A stretch of 64,000 bases of DNA from Achromobacter deleyi (GTDB taxonomy: Bacteria; Pseudomonadota; Gammaproteobacteria; Burkholderiales; Burkholderiaceae_B). Each line of letters opens with the position of its first letter. Within the stretch, counting starts at the first letter, position 1. Of the stretch, positions 1-9,635 are shown one piece after another. The position numbers and the translations under genes were made by a program. The notes beneath the pieces are model-generated. The model was given only the letters and a program-made list of their open reading frames with translations, ran no database searches and was not told the origin of the DNA. The stretch is from positions 1,922,001-1,986,000 of the forward strand of contig NZ_CP065997.1 in assembly GCF_016127315.1 (NCBI RefSeq). The letters are read 5' to 3'.

Positions 1-307
1 GGCTGCCGCGCACGGCGCGGGCGTTCTCGCGGGCGGCGCGCATGCAGCTGTAGATGGACGAGGGGTTCTCGGCGTCGCGCACCATGTATTGCAGCACGTC
101 CTGCGGCGAAACCACGGTATGTTTGGCATGGTAAAGCCGTTGCAGTTCGGAGATGCGCAGCACGGCGTTCCACGAGCCTTCGCGGGTCTGCGCGTCCTGC
201 GGCAGCAGCGACATCTGCAGGTTCACGTCCAGCATGCGGGCGGTGTTCTCGGCGCGCTCGGTGTAGCGGCACATCCAGAACAGGTTGTCGGCGGTTCGGC
301 TCAGCAT
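1..307 (-). CDS. alpha-E domain protein, 3' end cut by window edge
   Basis: The first 102 codons of a minus-strand gene are visible, with the ATG at 305-307. The translation begins MLSRTADNLFWMCRYTERAE, the typical opening of alpha-E (DUF403) proteins. These helical proteins of unproven reaction are encoded beside ATP-grasp and transglutaminase-like genes and are proposed to take part in making or modifying a peptide. It starts two bases after the stop of the upstream ATP-grasp gene, so the two are almost certainly one transcript with coupled translation. The rest of the gene lies before base 1. Family assignment rests on the N-terminal signature and the neighbour; the function is not established. 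Confidence 0.85.
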   Translation of the reverse strand, partial: MLSRTADNLFWMCRYTERAENTARMLDVNLQMSLLPQDAQTREGSWNAVLRISELQRLYHAKHTVVSPQDVLQYMVRDAENPSSIYSCMRAARENARAVRGS

Positions 308-309
308 CG

Positions 310-1740
310 TTATTCCTCCAGAACCCAGGTGTCCTTGGTGCCGCCGCCCTGGCTGCTGTTGACCACCAGCGAGCCTTCGGTCAGCGCCACGCGGCACAGG
401 CCGCCCGGCACGGTGCGGATGTCCTTGCCGCACAGCACGTAGGGGCGCAGGTCGACGTGGCGCGGCGCCACGCCCGACTCGACATAGGTCGGCACCGTGG
501 ACAGCGCCAGCGTCGGTTGCGCGATGTAGTTGGCGGGGTTGGCGCGAACCCGGTCCTTGAACGACTCGACCTCGGCGCGGGTGGCCGACGGGCCGACCAG
601 CATGCCGTAGCCGCCGGCGCCGTGCACTTCCTTGACCACCAGGTCGTGCATGTTGGCCAGCACGTGGGACAGTTCCTCCGGCCGTCCGCAGCGCCACGTG
701 GGCACGTTCGACAGGATCGGTTCCTCGCCCAGGTAGAAGCGGATCATGTCCGGCACGTAGAGGTAGGTGGACTTGTCGTCGGCAATGCCGGTGCCGATGG
801 CGTTGGCCAGCGTCACGCGGCCGGCGCGGTACACCGACAGCAGGCCCGGCACGCCCAGCGCCGAATCGGCGCGGAACGACAGCGGATCGAGGAAGTCGTC
901 ATCCAGCCGGCGGTAGATCACGTCGACCTTGCGCGGTCCCTGCGTGGTGCGCATGTACACCGTGTTCTGCTCGACGAACAGGTCCTGGCCTTCCACCAGT
1001 TCCACGCCCATCTGCTGCGCCAGGAACGCATGCTCGAAGTAGGCCGAGTTGTACATGCCAGGCGTCAGCACCACCACGGTGGGATCGTCGCCGCCATGCG
1101 GCGCCACTTCGCGCAGGTTGTCCAGCAGCAGGTCGGGGTAGTGCGCCACCGGTTCGACCTTGATGCGGCTGAACGCGGCGGGCATCAGCCGCATCGACAT
1201 CTTGCGGTTCTCCAGCATGTACGACACGCCGGACGGCACCCGCAGGTTGTCTTCCAGCACGTAGAACTCGCCGGCGCCGGCGCGCACGATGTCGACCCCG
1301 GCGATATGGCAGTAGATGTCCTCGGCCACGTCCACGTCCTGCATCTCGGGGCGGTACTGGGCGTTCAGGAACACCTGCTCGGCCGGCACCACGCCGGCGC
1401 GGACGATGTCATGGCCGTGGTAGATGTCGTGGATGAACATGTTCAGCGCCCGCACGCGCTGCTTCAGGCCGGCTTCCAGGCGGCGCCACTCGTCGGCGGG
1501 GATGATGCGCGGGATCATGTCGAACGGGATCAGGCGTTCGGTGCCGGCGGCGTCGCCGGCCACCGAAAAGGTGATGCCGACCCGCCGGAAACTCAGGTCG
1601 GCCTCCAGGCGGCGCACTGCCATGGCTTCCGCCGATTGCTCCTGGTGCCAGCGCTCGAAGGCCTGGTAATGGGAGCGTATGCCGCCGGCGCTGTCGCGCA
1701 TTTCGTCATAGGCGGCGGGACGGGATGATCTGTCCTTCAT
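310..1740 (-). CDS. Circularly permuted ATP-grasp protein (DUF404/DUF407 type)
   Basis: The 476-residue product matches the circularly permuted type-2 ATP-grasp family, expected to join a carboxylate to an amine with ATP, possibly making a short peptide. Visible signatures include the segment RIIPADEWRRLEAGLKQRV (about residues 80-98), EDNLRVPSGVSYMLENR, the DVIYRRLDDDFLDP segment and a glycine-rich VKEVHGAGGYGMLVGPS segment near residue 380. The ATG at 1738-1740 has GGAGGAG a few bases upstream; an in-frame extension further upstream is open but has no good ribosome site. The alpha-E gene follows at once, which is the usual pairing. Substrate and product are unknown for this family branch. 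Confidence 0.9.
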   Translation of the reverse strand: MKDRSSRPAAYDEMRDSAGGIRSHYQAFERWHQEQSAEAMAVRRLEADLSFRRVGITFSVAGDAAGTERLIPFDMIPRIIPADEWRRLEAGLKQRVRALNMFIHDIYHGHDIVRAGVVPAEQVFLNAQYRPEMQDVDVAEDIYCHIAGVDIVRAGAGEFYVLEDNLRVPSGVSYMLENRKMSMRLMPAAFSRIKVEPVAHYPDLLLDNLREVAPHGGDDPTVVVLTPGMYNSAYFEHAFLAQQMGVELVEGQDLFVEQNTVYMRTTQGPRKVDVIYRRLDDDFLDPLSFRADSALGVPGLLSVYRAGRVTLANAIGTGIADDKSTYLYVPDMIRFYLGEEPILSNVPTWRCGRPEELSHVLANMHDLVVKEVHGAGGYGMLVGPSATRAEVESFKDRVRANPANYIAQPTLALSTVPTYVESGVAPRHVDLRPYVLCGKDIRTVPGGLCRVALTEGSLVVNSSQGGGTKDTWVLEE

Positions 1741-2167
1741 GGCTCCTCCGTTGCAGATGCTGACGGCCGGCTTGGGCGCGGCCGTTGTCCGGTCCGTGCA
1801 GGACCGGTCTGACTGAATAAGCAACCCGCATGCCAGCTTGGGCAGGGGCGTGCGGGCGCCGCCCTGGAGGTAAATATCCTCTCGTCGGCGGCGGATGGCT
1901 ACCCTCCGGATGAACGGAGGGCTCGATGGCGCAAGCGGGACGGCAAGCCCCGCCTGGGGGTGAATGGCGGTGATGCCAGGGTGAAACGGGTCGGGATCCT
2001 GGCGGCGCGGGGTCGCGGCGACAGGGCGGACGGGCCGCGGCGGGGCCGCGTGGGCGAGGCGGGGGCTACCCGCGGGGGACGCCGCGCAAGGCGGCAATCG
2101 GCAATATCAGGGGCAGATCATAGGACTCGCACCGTTTTGGTGCAAGTCCTTGGGCGAGACTGGTGCG
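1741..2167. other. Intergenic region with small hairpins, no gene supported
   Basis: About 427 bases between the ATP-grasp gene and the 5-formyl-THF cyclo-ligase gene, both read leftwards. I find no convincing gene. Two short palindromes are present: GAGG-7-CCTC at 1867-1881 and CCCTCCG-6-CGGAGGG at 1902-1921. They may lie in the leader of the ATP-grasp transcript, but no U-tract makes either a clear terminator. Confidence 0.4.
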
Positions 2168-2842
2168 TCAGCGCAGGGTGTAGTGGTGCAGCGTGGTGCC
2201 ACCGGGGCCCGGTTGCTCGTTGGGCACATGCGGCACCCAGCCGTCCGGGGTGATGACGGCGTCCAGGCGGAAGTCATGCGCGGCCGGCTCGTAGTCGGCA
2301 TCCAGCTCGCCGCAGCTCCAGGCCACGCCGATGGCGGTGAAGGCATGGCCGCGTTCGCGCAGCGCCGCCAGGGTGCGGTCGTAGTAGCCGCCGCCGTAAC
2401 CCAGGCGGTCGGCGGATTCGGTGTAACCCAGGGTGGGCACCAGCAGCACGTCGGGCAGCACCTCGGCGCCGTGCACCGGTTCCTGGATGCCGTAGGGGCC
2501 GGCGCGCAGTTCGGTGTCGGGCGTCCAGGGCAGGAAGGCCAGGGGCGCGTTGCGTTCACGCACCACCGGCAGCGCCACCGTGACACCGTTTTCCGTCCAT
2601 TGCTCCAGCAGCGGGCGCAGGTCGGGTTCGTCTTCCATGGGCCAGAAGGCGGCCACGGTGCGGGGGGCCGGACGGCCGGCGCGGGCGGCTTCGTCGCGGG
2701 CCACGTTGAGCCAGGTGAACAGGCGCGCGCGCATCAGCAAGCCGCCGCGGCTGCGCTGGTCTTCGGGCAGTTCGGCACGCAGTTTCCGCAATCGCGTGCG
2801 TAGCTGGCTTGCGGTATCCTCTGGAGTATTTTGCGTAGTCAT
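2168..2842 (-). CDS. fau: 5-formyltetrahydrofolate cyclo-ligase
   Basis: The 224-residue product is the YgfA/MTHFS family enzyme that converts 5-formyl-THF to 5,10-methenyl-THF with ATP. Diagnostic segments are the basic N-terminal helix with LRTRLRKLRAELPEDQRSR, the AAFWPMEDEPDLRPLLE segment and, towards the C terminus, the family motif VPTLGYTESADRLGYGGGYYDRTL, which lines the active site. Length is slightly above the usual 180-200 residues because of a longer C-terminal tail. The ATG at 2840-2842 (MTTQNTPED) is chosen; an upstream extension is rich in arginine and not conserved-looking. The gene is divergent from slt, with about 180 bases between them. Confidence 0.9.
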   Translation of the reverse strand: MTTQNTPEDTASQLRTRLRKLRAELPEDQRSRGGLLMRARLFTWLNVARDEAARAGRPAPRTVAAFWPMEDEPDLRPLLEQWTENGVTVALPVVRERNAPLAFLPWTPDTELRAGPYGIQEPVHGAEVLPDVLLVPTLGYTESADRLGYGGGYYDRTLAALRERGHAFTAIGVAWSCGELDADYEPAAHDFRLDAVITPDGWVPHVPNEQPGPGGTTLHHYTLR

Positions 2843-3025
2843 GCGGTAGCTGTAACAGGGGTGAAAAATGAAGGCGACAATGCGGGTCAGCGATAACACG
2901 TACAACGGCGCGAACCTGCGCGCGAGCCACCGCAGCGGCGGCCGCGCCAACAACCGCGCGTATCACCACGCCTGTCTTTGCGCCTATCACTGCGCCGACC
3001 CGCAAGCCGCCGGCAAGGTCCGCGC

Positions 3026-5173
3026 ATGAAGGCCGCGCGCAACCCCATGACGGCAGTCCGGGCCCCGCAATCCGGACGGTATCAGAAAACCGGCGGGAAA
3101 TCCCCGCGCGGCGCCGACGCCCGTGCCGGCCTGCGCCGCTGGCTGCCCTTGCTGGCGCTGTTCACCGCCGCGTGCGCGCCGGTCGACGCCCAGCAGCGCA
3201 CCGCGGCCGTCAGTCCCCAGCCGCAACCCGCCGCGCAGGCGCCGCAGCCGGCCATCGCCGTGCCGCCGGCCGTGCTGGCCGGCCTGCCGCCCACCGCCGA
3301 TACGCCGGCGCTGGCCGCCGTGGTGGCCGCGCGCGAAGCCATGAACCGCAAGCAGTGGTCGGTGCTGGGCGCCCTGGTGCCGCAGGCCAAGGGCGACACG
3401 CTCGGCATGTACCCCGAATACTGGCTGTTGCGCTACCAGCTGTGGAGCCCGCCCGCGGGCGGCCGCCCCAACACCGACCTGCAGAAGTTCATCAACGGCA
3501 ACGGCGACGCCTACCTGGCCGATCGCCTGCGCGCCGACTGGCTGCTGGCCGCCGCGCGCAGCGGCGATTTCGACCTGGTGCGCAAGCTCGCGCCGGTCAA
3601 GAACAGCAACGCCCAGGTCGAGTGCGCCGTCCTCAACGCCAAGCACATGACCGGTCAGCGCGCCACCGCCGCGCAGGCCGTGGCCGTGTTCGCGCCGGGC
3701 GGCGCCTGCTGGACGCTGTACGACCAGCTGGTCGCCGACAACGTCCTGGGCTGGGATCAGCTCGAGCCGCAGCTGCGCGACGCGATCGAGGCCAACAAGA
3801 CCACCGACGCGCGCAAGTTCGTGCAGTACATGTTCGAGCCGCGCGACCAGAAGACCTACGACGTCCTCATCAAGGACCCGATGCGCTGGCTGACGCGGCA
3901 GGATCGCCTGCCGGTGGGCCGCAACGAAAAAGAGCTGGTCACCATCGCCCTGGCGCGCCTGGCCCGCTCCGACATCAACGTCGCCGATTCCTACCTGCGG
4001 CGTGAATGGGCCAAGTCCATGGCCAAGTCGAACCTGGCCTGGATCCGCGGCCAGTACGCGCTGGTGGCCGCGCTCAACCTGGACAGCCGCGCCGACGACT
4101 GGTACCACGAGGCCGGCCATATCCGCATGACGGAGTACAACGCCGGCTGGAAGGTGCGCGCCGCGCTGCGCCAACCGAAGATCGACTGGAAGTGGGTCAT
4201 CGAATCCATCGACCAGATGCCGCAGGCGCAGCAGCAGGATCCCTCCTGGATCTACTGGAAGGCGCGCGGCATGGCCGCCACCGGTCGCCGCGACCAGGCC
4301 AATGCGGCCTACGCGTCCATCGCCGACCGCTTCGATTTCTACGGCCAGCTGTCCGCCGAGGAATTGGGCCGCCGCATCACCGTGCCGCCGCGCCCGGTGC
4401 CCATCAGCGACAGCGAGATCGCCGAAGCGCGCGCCAATCCCGGCCTGCGCCGCGCCGTGCAGCTGTTCCGCCTGGGCTGGCGCCAGGAAGCCGTGCCCGA
4501 ATGGAACTACGCGCTGCGCGGCATGAGCGATCGCCAGCTGCTCGCCGCCGCCGAACTGGCGCGCGCCGAGAACATCTACGACCGCGTGGTCAACACGTCC
4601 GACCGCACCGAGAAGGAATTCGATTTCAGCCAGCGCTTCATCGCGCCGTTCGAAGGCCGCGTCACCGCCAAGGCCAACGCCATCGCGCTGGACCCGGCCT
4701 GGGTCTATGGCCTGATCCGCCAGGAATCGCGCTTCATCATGGACGCGCGCTCGCACGTCGGCGCGTCCGGCCTGATGCAGCTGATGCCGGCCACGGCCAA
4801 GTGGGTCGCGGGCAAGATCGGCATGAGCAACTTCACGCCCGACAGCGTCAACGATTTCGACACCAACACCGAGCTGGGCACCAACTACCTGAACATGGTG
4901 CTGCGCGACCTGAACGGCTCGCAGATGCTGGCCAGCGCCGGCTACAACGCCGGGCCGCGTCGTCCGCACAACTGGCGCTCCACCTTCAACCATCCGGTCG
5001 AAGGCGCGATCTTCGCCGAGACCATCCCGTTCAACGAGACGCGCACCTACGTCAAGAACGTGATGTCCAACTCGGTCTACTACGCCGCCATGTTCAGCGG
5101 CCAGTCGCAGTCCCTGAAAGAGCGGCTGGGCAACGTGGTGCCGCTGGGCGCGGAAAGCACCACCCTGCCATGA
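3026..5173 (+). CDS. slt: Soluble lytic murein transglycosylase (lipoprotein-like)
   Basis: The 715-residue product is a Slt70-type lytic transglycosylase, which cleaves the MurNAc-GlcNAc bond of peptidoglycan to give 1,6-anhydro ends. An N-terminal basic stretch is followed by a hydrophobic segment ending [11 protein letters not shown], compatible with a lipoprotein signal or a normal periplasmic signal. The long helical superhelix domain occupies roughly residues 100-530. The catalytic domain near residues 545-690 shows the catalytic Glu in GLIRQESRF, then [16 protein letters not shown] and the [10 protein letters not shown] motif. The ATG at 3026 is preferred, though 3047 is also possible. 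It overlaps the start of the CCA-adding enzyme gene by 4 bases (ATGA). Confidence 0.93.
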   Translation: MKAARNPMTAVRAPQSGRYQKTGGKSPRGADARAGLRRWLPLLALFTAACAPVDAQQRTAAVSPQPQPAAQAPQPAIAVPPAVLAGLPPTADTPALAAVVAAREAMNRKQWSVLGALVPQAKGDTLGMYPEYWLLRYQLWSPPAGGRPNTDLQKFINGNGDAYLADRLRADWLLAAARSGDFDLVRKLAPVKNSNAQVECAVLNAKHMTGQRATAAQAVAVFAPGGACWTLYDQLVADNVLGWDQLEPQLRDAIEANKTTDARKFVQYMFEPRDQKTYDVLIKDPMRWLTRQDRLPVGRNEKELVTIALARLARSDINVADSYLRREWAKSMAKSNLAWIRGQYALVAALNLDSRADDWYHEAGHIRMTEYNAGWKVRAALRQPKIDWKWVIESIDQMPQAQQQDPSWIYWKARGMAATGRRDQANAAYASIADRFDFYGQLSAEELGRRITVPPRPVPISDSEIAEARANPGLRRAVQLFRLGWRQEAVPEWNYALRGMSDRQLLAAAELARAENIYDRVVNTSDRTEKEFDFSQRFIAPFEGRVTAKANAIALDPAWVYGLIRQESRFIMDARSHVGASGLMQLMPATAKWVAGKIGMSNFTPDSVNDFDTNTELGTNYLNMVLRDLNGSQMLASAGYNAGPRRPHNWRSTFNHPVEGAIFAETIPFNETRTYVKNVMSNSVYYAAMFSGQSQSLKERLGNVVPLGAESTTLP

Positions 5174-6273
5174 CGGGGGATGCGGCAACGCAGGGCCTGC
5201 AGGTCTACATCGTGGGCGGAGCGGTGCGCGATGCGCTGCTCGGCCTGACGCCCGGCGACCACGACTGGGTGGTGGTCGGCGCCACGCCCGAGGACATGGC
5301 GCGGCGCGGCTTCATTCCGGTGGGCGGTGATTTCCCGGTGTTCCTGCACCCGGTGACCAAAGAGGAATACGCGCTGGCGCGCACCGAGCGCAAATCGGGC
5401 CGTGGCTACAAGGGCTTCACCTTCTACACCGGCGCCGACGTCACGCTGGAAGAAGACCTGCGCCGCCGCGACCTGACCGTCAACGCCATCGCGCAGAAGC
5501 AGGACGGCGAACTGGTCGACCCGCTTGGCGGCGCCGCCGACGTGCGGGCGCATGTGTTCCGCCACGTGGGCGAGGCCTTCGAGGAAGACCCGGTGCGCAT
5601 CCTGCGCCTGGCGCGCTTCGCCGCGCGTTTCGCCGACTTCAGCGTCGCGCCCGACACCTTGGCGCTGTGCCGCCGCATGGTCGAGGCCGGCGAGGCCGAC
5701 GCCCTGGTGGCCGAGCGCGTCTGGAAAGAAGTCTCGCGCGGCCTGATGGCCGCCGCGCCATCGCGCATGCTGGACGTGCTGCGGCAGTCCGGCGCGCTGC
5801 AACGCGTCATGCCCGAGCTGCAGGGATCCGAGGAAACGGGTGGCGATGTCGATCGCGCGGCCGCCCGCAAGCTGTCCTTGCCGGGCCGCTACGCGTTGCT
5901 GTGCCGCCTGTCGCCCGAACGTGAGGCCCTGGGCCGGCGCCTGCGCGTGCCGACCGAATGCAACGACTACGCGCGTCTCCTGCCCGAGATGTTGGCGGGG
6001 TTGGAAGCCACGCAGGCCGCCGGCGCCGACCAGGCCGACGCGCAGCTCGCGCTGATGGAGCGGGTCGATGCGCTGCGCAAGCCCGAACGCTTTTTCGATC
6101 TGCTGGAAACGGTGGCGGTGTTGCGGCCGGTGGATATCGACGCCTGGCGCGAACGCGCGCAGGCGGTGCGCGGCGTGGATGCTGGCGCCATTGCCCGGGC
6201 CTGCGCGGGCGATCCGGCGCGCATCAAGCAGAGCGTGCGAGATGCGCGCCTGCAGCGGCTGCGCGTCGCCTGA
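5170..6273 (+). CDS. cca: tRNA nucleotidyltransferase (CCA-adding enzyme)
   Basis: The 367-residue product adds or repairs the 3' CCA of tRNAs. It is a class II nucleotidyltransferase: [14 protein letters not shown] near the N terminus carries the GG signature, [14 protein letters not shown] holds the metal-binding DxD-type pair, and [28 protein letters not shown] and [17 protein letters not shown] follow in the usual order. Length is shorter than the 412 residues of the E. coli enzyme, which also has an HD domain; no clear HD motif is visible here. The start overlaps the slt stop as ATGA, so the two are translationally coupled. Confidence 0.93.
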   Translation: MTGDAATQGLQVYIVGGAVRDALLGLTPGDHDWVVVGATPEDMARRGFIPVGGDFPVFLHPVTKEEYALARTERKSGRGYKGFTFYTGADVTLEEDLRRRDLTVNAIAQKQDGELVDPLGGAADVRAHVFRHVGEAFEEDPVRILRLARFAARFADFSVAPDTLALCRRMVEAGEADALVAERVWKEVSRGLMAAAPSRMLDVLRQSGALQRVMPELQGSEETGGDVDRAAARKLSLPGRYALLCRLSPEREALGRRLRVPTECNDYARLLPEMLAGLEATQAAGADQADAQLALMERVDALRKPERFFDLLETVAVLRPVDIDAWRERAQAVRGVDAGAIARACAGDPARIKQSVRDARLQRLRVA

Positions 6274-6282
6274 CGCCGCGTC

Positions 6283-7464
6283 CTACAGCTTGCCGAGACG
6301 GTCGCCGCGGGCAAAGCCGATCAGCGGTTGCGTGATGCCGCGGCCCACCGCCAGCACCTTGAACAGTTCGCCCATCTCGGCTTCCGACAGCAGCTTCTGC
6401 ACCGGCGCCACCGCCTGCGCGTAGGCCTGCGCATCGGTCGGATCCAGCTGCGCCAGCAATTCCATCAGCCCGGCGTTCATCAGGAAGCGCGCCTGCGAGG
6501 TGTAGCCCAGCACCTGCAGGCCGGCCGCCTGCGCCGCGTCCGCCATGGCGGTGAAGTCGACGTGCGCCGTGATGTCCTGCAGGCCGGGGGCGGTGAACGG
6601 GTCGCCGTGCGCGTGGTGGCGCAGATGGCACATCAGCGTGCCGCCGGCGCGTTGCGGGTGGTAGTACTCGCTGCGCGGAAAACCGTAGTCGATCAACAGC
6701 GCCGCGCCCTGTTCCAGCCAGCCGCTCATGCTATCGAGCCAGGCCTCGGCCTGCAGGTTGATTTCGGACACATAGCCCGGCAGCGCCGGCATGCGCGCCG
6801 TTACCGCTTCGGCCAGGCGCGGCGGTGCCGGCCGGTCTTCCCAGACGAAATCCTGCGCGGCGTCCAGCGCCACGCCGCGTTCCAGCACCGCGCCGTCCTC
6901 GCTCCAGCGGAACAGCGATACCGGCATGGCATCCAGCACCTCGTTGGCCAGCACGCAACCGCGAAAGCCCGTGGGCAGCGTGTCCAGCCAGCGCACCCGG
7001 TCGCCGAACGGCGCCAGCCGCTCGGCCTGGCGCGCGCGCAGGTCGGCCGAGACTTCGAGAATCAGGTACTGCGTATCCTGCAGCCCCTGCGCATCCAGCT
7101 CGCGCAGCACGCCTTCGGCCAGCGCGCCGGTGCCGGCGCCGAACTCCAGCACCGTCTGGGTATCGGTCTGGCGCAGCACCTGGGCCGCCTGGCGCGCCAG
7201 GGTGCGCGCGAACAGCGGCGTCAGTTGCGGCGCCGTGACGAAATCCCCGGCGGGCGCGCGCGCATCGGCTTGCGCCAGCTTGACGTTGCCCGCCGCGTAG
7301 TAGCCCAATCCCGGCGCATACAGCGCCTCGGCCATCCAGTGATCGAACGGCAGCCAGCCGGAAGCGGCGGCGATCGCGGCGCGCAGGTGCGCGGTGGCAG
7401 CGTCGCTGTGGGCCTGGTCGGCGGGGGAGAGCGGGGGCAGGTTGGCAGGGGCGGGGCGTTGCAT
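6283..7464 (-). CDS. SAM-dependent methyltransferase, MidA/NDUFAF7 family
   Basis: The 393-residue product belongs to the class I SAM-dependent methyltransferase family of MidA/NDUFAF7, whose eukaryotic member methylates an arginine of a complex I subunit; the bacterial substrate is not known. Visible signatures are FDHWMAEALYAPGLGYYAAG (residues about 38-57), the GDFVTAPQLTPLFAR segment, the SAM-binding VLEFGAGTGALAEGVL motif, VLANEVLDAMPV and LLIDYGFPRSEYYHPQR. The ATG at 7462-7464 is used; another in-frame ATG at 7492-7494 would add ten residues. Neither has a strong ribosome site. It lies just downstream of the rhlE terminator on the same strand and is convergent with cca. Confidence 0.88.
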   Translation of the reverse strand: MQRPAPANLPPLSPADQAHSDAATAHLRAAIAAASGWLPFDHWMAEALYAPGLGYYAAGNVKLAQADARAPAGDFVTAPQLTPLFARTLARQAAQVLRQTDTQTVLEFGAGTGALAEGVLRELDAQGLQDTQYLILEVSADLRARQAERLAPFGDRVRWLDTLPTGFRGCVLANEVLDAMPVSLFRWSEDGAVLERGVALDAAQDFVWEDRPAPPRLAEAVTARMPALPGYVSEINLQAEAWLDSMSGWLEQGAALLIDYGFPRSEYYHPQRAGGTLMCHLRHHAHGDPFTAPGLQDITAHVDFTAMADAAQAAGLQVLGYTSQARFLMNAGLMELLAQLDPTDAQAYAQAVAPVQKLLSEAEMGELFKVLAVGRGITQPLIGFARGDRLGKL

Positions 7465-7500
7465 GGCGAAAGAAGGGCGTCGTGAATAAGGCATTTTCCC

Positions 7501-7535
7501 AAAAAACAAACCCCGCGACAGGCGCGGGGTTTGTT
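7501..7535 (-). terminator. Rho-independent terminator after the rhlE-type gene
   Basis: Read on the minus strand, an AACAAACCCCGCGCC arm pairs with the complementary arm around a short loop and is followed by a run of six or more T (A-run at 7501-7506 on the plus strand). It sits about 20 bases past the helicase stop codon, so it should end that transcript. The MidA-type gene begins immediately beyond it. Confidence 0.85.
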
Positions 7536-7551
7536 GGGTGCCGATCAGGGC

Positions 7552-9357
7552 TTAGCCGCGGCGGGCGCCGGCCGGCTTGCTGAAGCGCTTGGCGGGGCCG
7601 CCGGGGCGCTTGTCGAAGCTGGGACGGTCACGGAAGCCGCCTTCCGGGCGGTCACCGCCGCGGAAGCCGCCTTCGCGCTGCGGACGGTCGCCGAAGCTGG
7701 GGCGATCGCTGAAGCTCGGACGCGAATCGCGGTCGCCGCCACGGAAGCCGCCTTCACGCGGGGCGCGCTCGTTGAACGGACGCGGATCGCGCTGCGGGCG
7801 GTCGCCAAAGCTGGGACGGTCGCCGAAGCTGGCGCGGTCATTGCTGTGGCTCGGACGCGAATCACGGTCGCCGCCACGGAAGCCGCCTTCACGCTGCGGG
7901 CGGTCGCCGAAGGGACGATTGCCCTGGTAGCCGCCTTCGCGCTGGGGACGATCGCCGAAGCTCGGACGATCGCCGAACGAACGGGCCGGGCGGTCGCCGA
8001 ACGGGCGATTGCCTTGGTAGCCACCGGCGGCGCCGCCTTCGCGGGCGCCCTGGTAACCGCCTTCACGCGGCTTGAATTCGCCACGCGGGCCGCCGAACGA
8101 ACGGCCTTCACGCGAACCGCCTTCACGGTGACCCTGGTAGCCGCCGCCGAAGCCGCCCGGACGCTTGCCGAAAGGCTTGCCGCCGCGCGGCGCGCCGCCG
8201 GTCGAGGGACGCGGGGTGCGCTTGGGTTCCAGGCCGGCAATCACTTCGGGCGTGATGGACTGGCCGATGTAGTGCTCGATGCGGCGCACCTTGTGGCGCT
8301 CGGAGTGCGTGGCCAGCGTGAATGCCAGGCCGTTGCGGCCGGCGCGGCCGGTACGGCCGATGCGGTGCACGTAGTCTTCGGCCTGCATCGGCAGGTCGAA
8401 GTTGACGGCGTGGCTGATGCCTTGCACGTCGATGCCGCGGGCGGCCACGTCGGTGGCCACCAGGATGCGCAGCTGGCCGCGTTGCAGTTGCGACAGCGTG
8501 CGAGTGCGTTGGCGCTGGTTCATGTCGCCGTGCAGGGCGGCGGCGGCAAAGCCCTGGTCGGCCAGGCGGTCGGCCAGATCATCGGCGCCGCGCTTGGTCG
8601 ACGTGAAGACGATGGCCTGGTCCAGCGAGGCGTCGCGCAGGACGTGGTCCAGCAGCTGCATCTTGTGGCTGGCGTCGTCCGCGTACAGCAGGCTCTGCGT
8701 GATGTTGGTGTGCTTTTCCTTGGCGCCGGCGATCTCGATGCGCTGCGGGTCGCGCATCATGCGCGCGGCCAGCTTGGCAACGGTGCCGTCCAGGGTGGCC
8801 GAGAACAGCAGCGTCTGGCGTTCGGCCGGCAGGCGGCTGATGATGGTTTCGATATCTTCGATGAAGCCCATGTCCAGCATGCGGTCGGCTTCGTCCAGCA
8901 CCAGCGTGTGCACGGTGTTGAGTTTGACGCGGCCGGCTTGCAGGTGGTCGATCAGGCGGCCCGGCGTGGCGACCAGGACGTCGACGCGGCGCGACAGCGC
9001 CTTCAGTTGGGCGCCGTAGGGCATGCCGCCGACAACGGTGGCGGTGCGCAGGTCGGCCAGCTTGCGGCCGTAGGTGGCGGTGGCTTCGGTGACTTGCAGG
9101 GCCAGTTCGCGGGTCGGGGCCAGCACCAGCACTTGCACGCCGACGCCCTTGTTGGCGGGCATCTGGGCGATGCGGTGCAGCGCCGGCAGCATGAAGGCGG
9201 CGGTCTTGCCGCTACCCGTCTGCGAGGACACCATCAGGTCGTGGCCGGCCAGCGCTTGCGGAATGGCCGAAGCTTGCACGGAGGTGGGGGTGCTGAAGCC
9301 CGCTTCTTGCAGGGCCGACAACAGAGCGGGCGCGAGGCCCAGGTTTTCGAAAGACAT
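7552..9357 (-). CDS. rhlE: DEAD-box ATP-dependent RNA helicase with long RGG/FGDRP-repeat tail
   Basis: The 601-residue product is an RhlE-type RNA helicase. The core (residues about 1-370) has the Q motif (FENLGL...TSVQASAIPQA), Walker A AQTGSGKT-like SSQTGSGKTAAF, PTRELALQV, TPGRLIDHL, DEADRMLDMGF, the SAT motif FSATLD, and the C-lobe motifs DVAARGIDV and HRIGRTGRAGR. From residue about 385 to the end, some 215 residues are a low-complexity tail of repeated GNRPFGDRP, SFGDRPQREGGF and RGGDRDSRPS units, likely an RNA-binding disordered region. Such enzymes act in ribosome assembly and mRNA decay in the cold. The repeats are also present at DNA level, so copy number could vary. Confidence 0.93.
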   Translation of the reverse strand: MSFENLGLAPALLSALQEAGFSTPTSVQASAIPQALAGHDLMVSSQTGSGKTAAFMLPALHRIAQMPANKGVGVQVLVLAPTRELALQVTEATATYGRKLADLRTATVVGGMPYGAQLKALSRRVDVLVATPGRLIDHLQAGRVKLNTVHTLVLDEADRMLDMGFIEDIETIISRLPAERQTLLFSATLDGTVAKLAARMMRDPQRIEIAGAKEKHTNITQSLLYADDASHKMQLLDHVLRDASLDQAIVFTSTKRGADDLADRLADQGFAAAALHGDMNQRQRTRTLSQLQRGQLRILVATDVAARGIDVQGISHAVNFDLPMQAEDYVHRIGRTGRAGRNGLAFTLATHSERHKVRRIEHYIGQSITPEVIAGLEPKRTPRPSTGGAPRGGKPFGKRPGGFGGGYQGHREGGSREGRSFGGPRGEFKPREGGYQGAREGGAAGGYQGNRPFGDRPARSFGDRPSFGDRPQREGGYQGNRPFGDRPQREGGFRGGDRDSRPSHSNDRASFGDRPSFGDRPQRDPRPFNERAPREGGFRGGDRDSRPSFSDRPSFGDRPQREGGFRGGDRPEGGFRDRPSFDKRPGGPAKRFSKPAGARRG

Positions 9358-9533
9358 AACTTTCCCTTGCCGCGATCAAATGCGACGCAGTGCTTGGTCG
9401 GGCCAGGGGATTAGGCGGCCGGATCCAGGCGACGGTTGATGGAGCATCGTGCCGACCGAATCAACCGTGCGCGTGGCGCGTTCCCGTAATACTGCTTGGA
9501 ACGCAGGGCGAAAGGAAAGGAGGTCAGGAATCG

Positions 9534-9605
9534 ATGATGTTCGGCATGGGCCTGGGCTTGGTTGCCCGGCAGACTGCTGAAATTTCCGCTAAATCAAGGC
9601 GGTAA
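9534..9605 (+). CDS. Possible 23-residue small protein
   Basis: A short frame on the plus strand, upstream of and divergent from the helicase gene, begins with ATGATG and encodes 23 residues (MMFGMGLGLVARQTAEISAK...). It is preceded at 9516-9523 by AAAGGAGG, an unusually good ribosome-binding site, about ten bases before the ATG. The product has a short apolar start and a basic end. No family is recognised. The purine-rich tract could instead be part of the antisense strand of the helicase leader, so the call rests only on the ribosome site and spacing. Confidence 0.25.
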   Translation: MMFGMGLGLVARQTAEISAKSRR

Positions 9606-9635
9606 ATGCCGAACTCGTTTGGTGCAGTGCGGCGA

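Noticed and set aside
2843..3025. 6S RNA next to the 5-formyl-THF cyclo-ligase gene
   Set aside because: The pairing is common in proteobacteria, but no long 6S-like stem with a central bubble could be drawn in this divergent gap.
2987..5188. A 733-codon open frame opposite slt
   Set aside because: The plus strand encodes a complete lytic transglycosylase with catalytic motifs; the minus frame is compositionally biased shadow.
7570..8200. CRISPR-like periodic repeat
   Set aside because: The repeats are coding, in frame, with variable unit length and no unique spacers; they encode the helicase tail.
7531..9414. A 627-codon Ala/Thr-rich frame opposite the helicase gene
   Set aside because: It mirrors the helicase and its repeats; no signal, domain or ribosome site supports it.
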